A stretch of 5,692 bases of DNA from contig JAEUQL010000268.1 in the NCBI GenBank assembly GCA_016789295.1, forward strand, positions 1 through 5,692. The letters run 5' to 3'. The stretch is from Blastocatellia bacterium (GTDB lineage Bacteria > Acidobacteriota > Blastocatellia > Chloracidobacteriales > JADJPF01). A program made the translations under genes and the position numbers. A model generated the notes under the pieces. It was not told where the DNA came from. It did no database searches and worked only from the letters and a program-made list of their open reading frames with translations. Shown here one piece after another: positions 1 through 5,362 of this stretch; positions within the stretch are counted from its first letter, which is position 1, and each line of letters starts with the position of its first letter.

Positions 1-1
1 T

Positions 2-175
2 AACCGACTTGTAACCCCAGAAGACCTTCGTAATCGTCTGCTTAGCAAACTGGACGCAAATATCTTTTTGGGTCGTGGTCGTGATAAAACTATGGACGAA
101 ACTGCCTATCTGAGAGCTTTCAGTTCAGCTAATGCTGATAACAAGATAGAGAGAAGGAATTTTGGTTGGTTTTAG
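2..175 (+). CDS. C-terminal fragment of an unrecognised protein (5' end outside window)
   Basis: An open frame enters from the left edge and ends at a TAG at 173-175, giving 57 residues of a protein whose start is outside the window. It begins NRLVTPEDLRNRL and ends RRNFGWF. The middle (FLGRGRDKTMDETAYLRAF) is polar and charged, with no membrane segment, cysteine pair or motif that I recognise. The reading frame is supported by the strong stem-loop plus T-run that follows 22 bp after the stop. The other two forward frames are interrupted (for example TAA at position 1). No function is assigned. Confidence 0.6.
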   Translation, partial: NRLVTPEDLRNRLLSKLDANIFLGRGRDKTMDETAYLRAFSSANADNKIERRNFGWF

Positions 176-197
176 CATAGCTTAGTCCGATTCTTAC

Positions 198-239
198 TTA
201 ATGCCGTAGGCTTGCAAAGCTTGCGGCATTAAATTTTTT
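198..239 (+). terminator. rho-independent terminator after the partial gene
   Basis: A 14-bp stem (198-211 with 219-232, including two G-T wobbles) closes a 7-base loop and is followed by A and six T residues at 234-239. It lies between the stop at 175 and the GTG start at 267, so it should end the upstream transcript. Only 27 bp separate the T-run from the next gene. I see no good promoter there, so the downstream gene may rely on a promoter at or before the stem, or on readthrough. Confidence 0.8.
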
Positions 240-266
240 AGACCATTTTTCTGCAAGGAGAAAAGA

Positions 267-836
267 GTGTCAGATATCAAAGAACTAATTCTTGCTGATG
301 CCAAAATACGCAAAGAGCGTTACAGCGATAGAATGACGATTACAGAGCTAGAACTAGAAGACTTACCTTCTGGTCTTAAACACTACTCTGTAGAAGTTTA
401 TGGTCTTCACGGCTACCTTCCTATCAATTACTTGACTGTAGAAAATGACGAAACAGACTTCTATACATCACTTAGAAAAGGTGATTTTATCCGGTTGTTG
501 AAAAGACTCTGTAGCATTGAGACTGACCGTTTTTCTGCTCTAGATATTGCTATACTCTTTCTTCTACTTGAACATCCTTCAAGAGATAGAAGAATTATTG
601 AAAAAATTGAAGATATAGCTTTACCAGAGGCTATGAAGGAAAGTGATCGGCAAGATATAGCTCACGCTATTACTGCACCAACAAAGACATATGTTGATGG
701 TGGATTGGAATGCTCTTTTGTCTGCTTAAATGTAAGAACTAGTGGAATTGAAAAGTATATTGTACGTATCTCTGCAGACTACACATTGAGCGGTGAAAGT
801 GGCGAGCTTCTCCACTTTGGACATATCTCTAATTAA
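267..836 (+). CDS. hypothetical protein, 189 residues
   Basis: The start is a GTG fixed by an AAGGAG ribosome binding site at 255-260, six bases upstream; the gene ends with TAA. I do not recognise the family. The N-terminal 35 residues are charged and probably helical (MSDIKELILADAKIRKERY). A middle stretch around residues 95-103 (IAILFLLLE) is hydrophobic but too short and too close to charges to be a confident membrane segment. The C-terminal part (roughly 140-189) alternates polar and hydrophobic residues in a beta-like pattern. There is no signal peptide, so a soluble cytoplasmic protein is likely. It is separated from the upstream gene by a terminator and is convergent with the ABC1-type kinase gene, so it appears to be a single-gene unit. 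No function is proposed. Confidence 0.8.
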   Translation: MSDIKELILADAKIRKERYSDRMTITELELEDLPSGLKHYSVEVYGLHGYLPINYLTVENDETDFYTSLRKGDFIRLLKRLCSIETDRFSALDIAILFLLLEHPSRDRRIIEKIEDIALPEAMKESDRQDIAHAITAPTKTYVDGGLECSFVCLNVRTSGIEKYIVRISADYTLSGESGELLHFGHISN

Positions 837-846
837 AACTTAAAGA

Positions 847-881
847 GTTAAAGAGGCGACCACTTGATCGCCTCTCTTAAC
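847..881. terminator. stem-loop between convergent genes, probably a two-way terminator
   Basis: GTTAAAGAGGCGA (847-859) pairs with TCGCCTCTCTTAAC (868-881) with one bulged base, giving a GC-containing stem and an 8-base loop. It lies between the stop of the plus-strand hypothetical gene (836) and the stop of the minus-strand kinase gene (907). The minus strand past the stem is only moderately T-rich, and the plus strand lacks a clean T-run. The stem is clear, but efficiency in either direction is uncertain. Confidence 0.6.
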
Positions 882-906
882 TTAAAAGATTAAAAAACAG
901 GATATC

Positions 907-2697
907 TTAGGCTTCATTTTCTACTGTATCAGTCTGCTTGAAACCTGCTGAAAGTTTACCTACAAAACCGGCTGCTTTCTCAAGACCAAGCTCAACCAAT
1001 AACTGTGAGTTTTTGACACCAAGTTTTGCTGCTATTGCTGATAATCCTGTCAATACACGCCTCAACTCCCAAGTTGATAACTGACTTGGATAGTCGGTTG
1101 ACCAAGGCGAACGTAACAGCCTTGTGGGAATTTCACTGACTATCTGACCAAGTAGAGTCCTTGTCAGGTGCCAGTCAACATTGAATCCTTGGTTAACATC
1201 GTGTAGTACACCCAACAGAGTAAAAAGACTCTTACGAAACATCAGAAGCTCAGCAGGGAAACGCACACCATCCAAAATTAGGTTGTCAAGTAGCCTGGTC
1301 AAAGGCTCTAGCCTGACAAGCGGAAATGTTGGTAGACCGTCTATTACTTCATCAACACGCTTCCTTATTACTTCTTCGACGCCTTTTATATTCTTTTCGC
1401 TGCTGAGCTTATAGGTAGCTCTGAAAGCTCTCTCTTTGTCTTTTAGGATGAAACCAAGCATCAGTTGGACTATCTCTCCTCGATCTTCACGCGACATTGT
1501 ACAACTGAGTCCCCAATCGAGAATTGCTAGTTCATCATTCTTTTCAGAATAGAAGACATTGCCAGCGTGTGGGTCGGCGTGAAAAAGTGCTTCCTGTCCA
1601 GAATAGAAGATGACCGAAAATATCATCTTGTCAATTATCAGCTCGGCAATCCTCTTGGCTTGCTCTGGATATTTTGCTGCTGCAGAAGTCACTTTCATAC
1701 CATCAACAAATTCCATACCAGTTACAACTTTTGTTCTCATTGGTAGTAGTTCTGGTACACGAACATTTGCTTCTGAAAGGTAGAAGTTTCGAGCCTCTTC
1801 AAGCCTATTCTGCTCAATGGGAAGTTTTACTTCACGCTTGAAAAGCTCTCGCACTTCTCGCAAAACATCACGAAATCCCATAGTAGGCAGTCCATACCTA
1901 TGTTTGTTGCGGTCAAAGTGTATTGCTAAAGCATCGAGAATCTTCAACTCTTCTGTCCAGTACTTTGCTATAAAAGGTTTGAGAACCTTGAAAACTCCAC
2001 GCTTCTTTTCACCACTGTCAGAACGCCAAGTGAATGGCACTACTGCACAAACACTAGCTTCGGCCAAGAAGCGGTTTCCAAGCTTGATCTTGTACTTCGA
2101 TATCTGGCTCTTCAACTCGCGGTGTACACACTCGAATATCGCTTCATAGGTTGCATCTTTGATGCTGTTTTCAAGTTTTTGAAGCCTTTTGCGAAACTCT
2201 GGGTCGAGATTGCGGTTGCGAGCAATAATCTGTCCAATCTTTTGCAAAGTGGGCATTCTGGTGATAAGTGTCAATAACCTCTCTTGAAGCGAAGCATCGA
2301 GTGGAAGCATCATCTGCTCTACTAGCTTGATACGCAAACGCTCACCACTGAGAAGCTTCAAGATAACCTCTGCTGCATCCATTACCATTTGACAGTACTT
2401 TTCGTAAACCGGAGGTACAAGCTGCTGTACTGGGATAAGTTCAAGTAGCAGTGCTACGATCTCTGTTCTCTTACTCTCAATATCGAGGTTCGCAAGCAAA
2501 GCTGTAAAACGCTCGCGTACAATTTCAGGCTCTGTTGTTCGTGACTCGTCCATCATCAGTGCCATCAACTCTTCTTGATACTCTTCAGGTGCAAGCGATA
2601 GCATCTGTAGAAAGACATTCATTGCACGATCTGTATACTCTGCCTTTGATATGGTCAAGTTGCCCTGCCTTTTCTGTTTTTGAGAATTTTTAACCAT
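907..2697 (-). CDS. ABC1/UbiB-family atypical protein kinase-like protein
   Basis: This 596-residue protein carries the ABC1 (AarF/UbiB/ADCK) kinase-like fold. Visible landmarks in order are a helical N-terminal extension of about 150 residues, the family KxGQ motif as KIGQ (153-156), an alanine-containing loop AEASVCAV (212-219) in place of the glycine-rich loop, the nucleotide-binding lysine in VFKVLKP (K237), the catalytic-loop signature HADPHAGN (373-380) and the metal-binding aspartate in ILDWG (D394). Family members are ATPases or kinases linked to isoprenoid-quinone or lipid metabolism at membranes; the substrate here cannot be told. Oddities are DWG instead of the usual DFG, and E-V-K at 289-291 where the family usually has E-x-D. 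No convincing C-terminal membrane anchor of the kind in E. coli UbiB is visible. The ATG has only a weak AGAG-type binding site, overlapping the stop of a possible upstream ORF. A near-consensus promoter lies about 150 bp upstream. The family call is firm; the role is not. Confidence 0.9.
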   Translation of the reverse strand: MVKNSQKQKRQGNLTISKAEYTDRAMNVFLQMLSLAPEEYQEELMALMMDESRTTEPEIVRERFTALLANLDIESKRTEIVALLLELIPVQQLVPPVYEKYCQMVMDAAEVILKLLSGERLRIKLVEQMMLPLDASLQERLLTLITRMPTLQKIGQIIARNRNLDPEFRKRLQKLENSIKDATYEAIFECVHRELKSQISKYKIKLGNRFLAEASVCAVVPFTWRSDSGEKKRGVFKVLKPFIAKYWTEELKILDALAIHFDRNKHRYGLPTMGFRDVLREVRELFKREVKLPIEQNRLEEARNFYLSEANVRVPELLPMRTKVVTGMEFVDGMKVTSAAAKYPEQAKRIAELIIDKMIFSVIFYSGQEALFHADPHAGNVFYSEKNDELAILDWGLSCTMSREDRGEIVQLMLGFILKDKERAFRATYKLSSEKNIKGVEEVIRKRVDEVIDGLPTFPLVRLEPLTRLLDNLILDGVRFPAELLMFRKSLFTLLGVLHDVNQGFNVDWHLTRTLLGQIVSEIPTRLLRSPWSTDYPSQLSTWELRRVLTGLSAIAAKLGVKNSQLLVELGLEKAAGFVGKLSAGFKQTDTVENEA

Positions 2698-2709
2698 CTT
2701 TTTAACTCT

Positions 2710-2778
2710 CTAGACATAAGCACGAACCAAACTTTTTTTGTCTGGTTGTCGGACGTAAATTTTCAAAATTGCTAACAT
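2710..2778 (-). CDS. possible upstream ORF (22 codons) in the kinase-gene leader
   Basis: Within the leader of the ABC1-type gene, an ATG at 2778-2776 opens 22 codons (starting MLAILKIYVRQP, ending LVRAYV) and stops at TAG 2712-2710, 12 bp before the kinase ATG. A GAGAGAG run directly precedes the ATG, so the Shine-Dalgarno spacing is poor or marginal. The ORF spans the sequences that form the alternative stems of this leader, so its translation could influence their pairing and the weak ribosome site of the main gene. It may also be a chance ORF; codon count alone proves nothing. Confidence 0.25.
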   Translation of the reverse strand: MLAILKIYVRQPDKKSLVRAYV

Positions 2779-2849
2779 CTCTCTCGTGTCCCGGCTCGGC
2801 AACTACAGATTTCTAGTTTCTGTAGTCTTTTTAAAACGTAACCAGACAA
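2725..2849 (-). promoter_or_regulatory. structured 5' leader of the kinase gene with alternative stems
   Basis: On the minus strand the predicted transcript starts near 2847 with GUCUGGUU. This is part of TTGTCTGGTT (2849-2840), an exact inverted repeat of AACCAGACAA (2747-2738). The same AACCAGAC can instead form a local hairpin with GTTTGGTT (2732-2725, one wobble) across a loop of seven A residues. The two pairings exclude each other. Between the arms lies a perfect 8-bp hairpin (2802-2809 with 2819-2826, loop of 9) and a weaker AATTT/AAATT hairpin. A switch-like or attenuator-like arrangement is inferred; no known riboswitch class is recognised. Confidence 0.4.
2802..2832 (+). repeat. perfect 8-bp hairpin followed by T-run on the plus strand
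   Basis: ACTACAGA (2802-2809) pairs perfectly with TCTGTAGT (2819-2826) around a 9-base loop, then CTTTTT follows on the plus strand. This looks like a weak rho-independent terminator for plus-strand transcription, but no plus-strand gene lies upstream of it. On the minus strand the same hairpin sits early in the kinase-gene leader and is not followed by T residues. It is best read as one stem of that leader RNA. Confidence 0.45.
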
Positions 2850-2852
2850 CTC

Positions 2853-2881
2853 ATTATAGCCCGAAAAAATGGCACTTACAA
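2853..2881 (-). promoter_or_regulatory. sigma-70-type promoter for the ABC1-type kinase gene
   Basis: On the minus strand TTGTAA (2881-2876, four of six matches to the -35 consensus) is followed after exactly 17 bp by a perfect TATAAT (2858-2853). The predicted start of transcription is about 2846-2847, giving a leader of roughly 150 nt before the kinase ATG at 2697. The promoter lies downstream of the endonuclease III stop codon, so the kinase gene can be transcribed independently of it. Confidence 0.7.
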
Positions 2882-2932
2882 GCTGAACCATGAGTCAGTT
2901 AATCAAGCCAAACTATAGATCTAGCTCGATTT

Positions 2933-3589
2933 CTAAGTATCTATCTGTTTACACATCGACTTAAGCCGACATTGCAAACATTTAGGGTTTATTCCTGTGC
3001 AGATATTCTTTCCAAATGGGACAAGTAGACGGTTTATATCTACCCAGTAGCGTTTTGGAAGCTTCTCTTCAAGTGCTGCAAGTGTCTTTTCTGGAGTCTT
3101 TGTCTCAACATATCCCCACCTGTTCGTAATTCGGTGAACGTGTATATCAACCCCTATAAAAGGCTTTCCACAACCTATGCCAAGCACCAGATTTGCACAC
3201 TTCGGCCCTACACCATCTAGCGAGAGTAAGTAGTCAAGCTCGCACGGTAGATCCTCTCGCCCTTCACTCACTAGCCTTTCTGCTATTTTGTAGATCTGCC
3301 CTGCTTTTCTTTCATGAAAAGATGAAGAGTAGATGAGCCGTTCTATCCCTTCTCGCCCAAGCCGTACCATCTCAGAGGCTGTTCTAGCATTACCAAAAAG
3401 CTTTCTCGATACAGGCAACATCACCTCATCTTTTGTCCTTATCGAAATCATACAAGCAATAAGAAGTTCAAAGACCGATCTGTGACCTTCAGCAAAAAGC
3501 TCAAAAAGTCCAGCCTTCGGGTATAACTCTACTACCTCCTCCAAAATCTCAAACACCCTGTCTAGATCAAAAGGCTCTTTTTCTATCAT
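2933..3589 (-). CDS. nth: endonuclease III-type DNA glycosylase/AP lyase (HhH-GPD, [4Fe-4S])
   Basis: The 218-residue protein has the length and layout of endonuclease III, the base-excision repair enzyme that removes oxidised pyrimidines and cleaves the abasic site. The helix-hairpin-helix reads LDGVGPKCANLVLG (124-137) with the catalytic lysine K130. The catalytic aspartate is D148 in VDIHVHRITNR. Four C-terminal cysteines C197, C204, C207 and C213 have the classical C-x6-C-x2-C-x5-C spacing of the [4Fe-4S] cluster loop. The segment MISIRTKDE (47-55) replaces the E. coli-type LLSAQATD and resembles the SxRTxDE version that I recall from archaeal and deep-branching bacterial homologues. The ATG has only a weak AGAG-type binding site. 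The start lies 72 bp downstream of the last CRISPR repeat in the direction of array transcription, with no clear terminator between, so part of its mRNA could come from array readthrough. The name is given on family grounds. Confidence 0.93.
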   Translation of the reverse strand: MIEKEPFDLDRVFEILEEVVELYPKAGLFELFAEGHRSVFELLIACMISIRTKDEVMLPVSRKLFGNARTASEMVRLGREGIERLIYSSSFHERKAGQIYKIAERLVSEGREDLPCELDYLLSLDGVGPKCANLVLGIGCGKPFIGVDIHVHRITNRWGYVETKTPEKTLAALEEKLPKRYWVDINRLLVPFGKNICTGINPKCLQCRLKSMCKQIDT

Positions 3590-3661
3590 TTTTAAGATCT
3601 CTAATTCAAAGCTTTATGTTCAAAACAATTACTGTAATGTAGATTGCCACTTTTGTAAGTT

Positions 3662-4797
3662 GCACTCAACGCCTTGTCGGCATCATTGGAATAAACACAG
3701 GGGTGATTTTTTGGCTGTGGATAACCCGCATCGATAGTGCTCAACGCCTTGTCGGCATCATTGGAATAAACACGCTCTATTGAGGTCGCAGAGCCAGCGA
3801 CTAAAACCCGGTGCTCAACGCCTTGTCGGCATCATTGGAATAAACACGTTTTGAAGTCCTTTAGCTTGGGCTTCGATTCTGTGTGCTCAACGCCTTGTCG
3901 GCATCATTGGAATAAACACTGCTTGTAAGGTTTACAGTCTGAGGAATACCCCCCTGTGCTCAACGCCTTGTCGGCATCATTGGAATAAACACTATAGTTT
4001 TCTGTTTGCAGCTCACCTCTGAGCTGGTGCTCAACGCCTTGTCGGCATCATTGGAATAAACACGCCAAGGTTTTCAGATGGGCGTAACTATCCAACTTAG
4101 TGCTCAACGCCTTGTCGGCATCATTGGAATAAACACACGTTGGAAGCACCGCTTCCGTTATAACGCTACCATTGTGCTCAACGCCTTGTCGGCATCATTG
4201 GAATAAACACAAACTCTTCTTCTGCTTTAGCTTCATCTTTTCTAGGTGCTCAACGCCTTGTCGGCATCATTGGAATAAACACTCTAACAATTTCAGGATT
4301 TTGTTTTAATTCTGCCTGAGTGCTCAACGCCTTGTCGGCATCATTGGAATAAACACCTGATTAGATATTTTAATGATGGGGCGTTGTTGAGTGCTCAACG
4401 CCTTGTCGGCATCATTGGAATAAACACTTTTCTTTTCGCTTGCCAGAAAAACCACTTCCGAGTAGTGCTCAACGCCTTGTCGGCATCATTGGAATAAACA
4501 CTAAATAAATCGAATCTTGGATTCTGAGTTTGATTACAGTGCTCAACGCCTTGTCGGCATCATTGGAATAAACACGGTAGTGGGGCTGTTAGGAAAGCCA
4601 AGGGCATTCCTTCAAGTGCTCAACGCCTTGTCGGCATCATTGGAATAAACACGGCTGAAAATAGCAGACGGTCATCACATAAACCACGTGCTCAACGCCT
4701 TGTCGGCATCATTGGAATAAACACTGTGGTCTTTTCTATCTTTATTAATTGAACAGTATGGTGCTCAACGCCTTGTCGGCATCATTGGAATAAACAC
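3662..4797 (-). CRISPR. CRISPR array: 16 repeats of 37 nt, 15 spacers
   Basis: Repeats start at 3662, 3737, 3811, 3883, 3956, 4027, 4100, 4174, 4246, 4320, 4391, 4465, 4539, 4616, 4688 and 4761, each 37 nt. On the plus strand the unit begins GTGCTCAACGCC and ends GGAATAAACAC. Fifteen copies are identical; the leftmost has GCA instead of GTG at its first three bases. Spacers, left to right, are 38, 37, 35, 36, 34, 36, 37, 35, 37, 34, 37, 37, 40, 35 and 36 nt and none repeat. Read on the minus strand the unit begins GTGTTTATTCC and ends GTTGAGCAC, with an internal GATGCC/GGCGTT stem (two wobbles) over GACAA. The decayed copy marks the leader-distal end, and cas1-cas2 lie beyond the other end, so minus-strand transcription is inferred. 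The subtype cannot be set without the effector; the GAGCAC end is reminiscent of type V-B repeats. Confidence 0.99.
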
Positions 4798-4803
4798 AGC
4801 TTA

Positions 4804-4962
4804 TCAGCTAAACCTTCTGTTTTCTAGAAGATCTAGACACTTTTGCGTAAACTCACTTTTTCTATCTTTACTTTGACTAGTTTTGAAACTTACTGCTTTG
4901 TAACTTATGTTGAATCTGGTAGTTATAGAATACAAGCATCTGCATCCAGATAAAATCACCAT
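4804..4962 (-). CDS. possible small protein (52 residues) encoded within the CRISPR leader
   Basis: An ATG at 4962-4960 is preceded, six bases upstream, by a perfect AGGAGG (4974-4969). The frame runs 52 codons to TGA at 4806-4804, ending 7 bp before the first CRISPR repeat. The product starts MVILSGCRCLYSITT and ends CLDLLENRRFS. It is basic, serine- and lysine-rich and has three cysteines (7, 9 and 42). It has no long hydrophobic stretch and no family I recognise. It lies 81 bp past cas2 on the same strand and could be the third gene of a cas1-cas2 transcript. Against it, the sequence doubles as the CRISPR leader, the length could arise by chance, and composition is not clearly gene-like. 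The ribosome binding site is the main support. Confidence 0.4.
   Translation of the reverse strand: MVILSGCRCLYSITTRFNISYKAVSFKTSQSKDRKSEFTQKCLDLLENRRFS
4823..4837. repeat. paired TCTAGA palindromes in the CRISPR leader
   Basis: TCTAGA (4823-4828) and TCTAGA (4832-4837) are separated by AGA. As each is itself a palindrome, the pair is both a direct and an inverted repeat. It sits 25-40 bp upstream of the first repeat in array sense, where leader-anchoring sequences for Cas1-Cas2 or a helper protein are found in other systems. A role here is inference. Confidence 0.5.
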
Positions 4963-4968
4963 AAATTG

Positions 4969-4974
4969 CCTCCT
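4969..4974 (-). promoter_or_regulatory. strong Shine-Dalgarno site in the CRISPR leader
   Basis: The minus strand reads AGGAGG six bases before the ATG of the 52-codon leader ORF. It is the same hexamer that precedes cas2 at 5346-5341 (7-base spacing) and is stronger than the sites of the nth and kinase genes. It decides the proposed start of the small ORF and is the best evidence that the leader is translated. Confidence 0.55.
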
Positions 4975-5016
4975 TTCTTGAACTTAACTCTATTATTTTC
5001 TCCTTTGCCAAAAAAC

Positions 5017-5046
5017 ATTTTCAGGTGCTTGAGTTTTGATTGTCAA
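5017..5046 (-). promoter_or_regulatory. candidate leader promoter overlapping the cas2 stop
   Basis: On the minus strand a perfect TTGACA (5046-5041) overlaps the TGA stop of cas2 and is followed after 18 bp by GAAAAT (5022-5017, four of six matches to TATAAT). Transcription would start near 5010, about 48 bp before the small-ORF ATG and about 210 nt before the first repeat. The -10 is mediocre and the spacing one base long, so this is only a candidate for the array promoter. Confidence 0.35.
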
Positions 5047-5333
5047 ACAACATCAAACGATTTCTCGTTTTTTGTCCAAGATTCTGGTCGGTTATGGGTT
5101 GCTACCCTTTTTTCACAACTATCACAAAGAGGGATAATTAGTAGCCGGTCTTCTTGTGTCAGTATCTTTTCTATTTCCCATCGCAGCTTTTCTAACTCTT
5201 TTGTTGTTAATCGGCATCGAAATACAGAATACTGAAGGCTCCAACCATAACCATTTACTAGTTTGAAGACTTTTCTCCATCGTTTACTATCTGCTATATC
5301 GTAACAGATAACATACCAATGTTTAGACTCCAT
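5043..5333 (-). CDS. cas2: CRISPR-associated endoribonuclease/integration protein Cas2
   Basis: The 96-residue protein has the normal Cas2 length and the typical ferredoxin-like start HWYVICYDIADSKRW, with the conserved aspartate D12 after the first strand. It continues with GYGWSLQYSVFRCRLT (29-44), the family's second conserved block. Cas2 forms the Cas1-Cas2 complex that inserts new spacers at the leader end of the array; the Cas2 dimer bridges two Cas1 dimers. A C-D-S-C pair lies near residues 70-73 (PLCDSCEKRV), possibly structural. The ATG is fixed by AGGAGG at 5346-5341, seven bases upstream. It follows cas1 by 29 bp on the same strand, so the two are one operon. The TGA stop overlaps a candidate promoter for the leader and array. 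Confidence 0.95.
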   Translation of the reverse strand: MESKHWYVICYDIADSKRWRKVFKLVNGYGWSLQYSVFRCRLTTKELEKLRWEIEKILTQEDRLLIIPLCDSCEKRVATHNRPESWTKNEKSFDVV

Positions 5334-5362
5334 TTTTCTACCTCCTCTTAAATCTATTAAAA

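Larger units (their letters stand above)
4798..5042 (-). promoter_or_regulatory. CRISPR leader region between cas2 and the array
   Basis: This 245-bp AT-rich stretch separates the last base of cas2 from the leader-proximal repeat. It is A-rich on the array-sense (minus) strand, as leaders usually are. It contains a paired TCTAGA motif 26 bp from the first repeat, a promoter candidate at its cas2 end, and a small ORF with a strong ribosome binding site. I find no convincing anti-repeat of tracrRNA type here; the only repeat-like sequence is GTGCTTGA at 5025-5032 on the plus strand. A new spacer would be inserted at 4797/4798 by analogy with other CRISPR systems. Confidence 0.8.

Noticed and set aside
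1181..1414. 77-codon plus-strand ORF opposite the kinase gene.
   Set aside because: It lies wholly antisense to a conserved ABC1-family coding region, is low-complexity in serine, and has no binding site; it is a shadow.
1817..2149. 110-codon plus-strand ORF opposite the kinase gene.
   Set aside because: It is antisense to the segment encoding the alanine-containing loop and the conserved lysine of the kinase; its composition is typical of a shadow frame.
2748..2801. The GC-containing stretch upstream of the kinase gene was considered as a tRNA.
   Set aside because: No T-arm consensus, acceptor stem or anticodon arm of tRNA type can be drawn on either strand.
3590..3661. A further degenerate repeat beyond the left end of the array was looked for.
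   Set aside because: At one unit's distance from 3662 there is no similarity to the repeat, so the array ends there.
4959..5045. Open frame of 28 codons continuing in the cas2 frame past its TGA, which could suggest TGA readthrough or recoding.
   Set aside because: Cas2 already has its full family length at 96 residues, and 28 open codons arise easily by chance. Two long genes here are unbroken by TGA, so recoding is not supported.
5211..5218. TCGGCATC in cas2 matches the middle of the CRISPR repeat and could be an anti-repeat.
   Set aside because: An 8-base match to a 37-base repeat is expected several times by chance in this window, and this one lies in conserved cas2 coding sequence.
4966..5235. 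89-codon plus-strand ORF across the leader and cas2.
   Set aside because: It overlaps cas2, which has firm family motifs, on the opposite strand and has no ribosome binding site.
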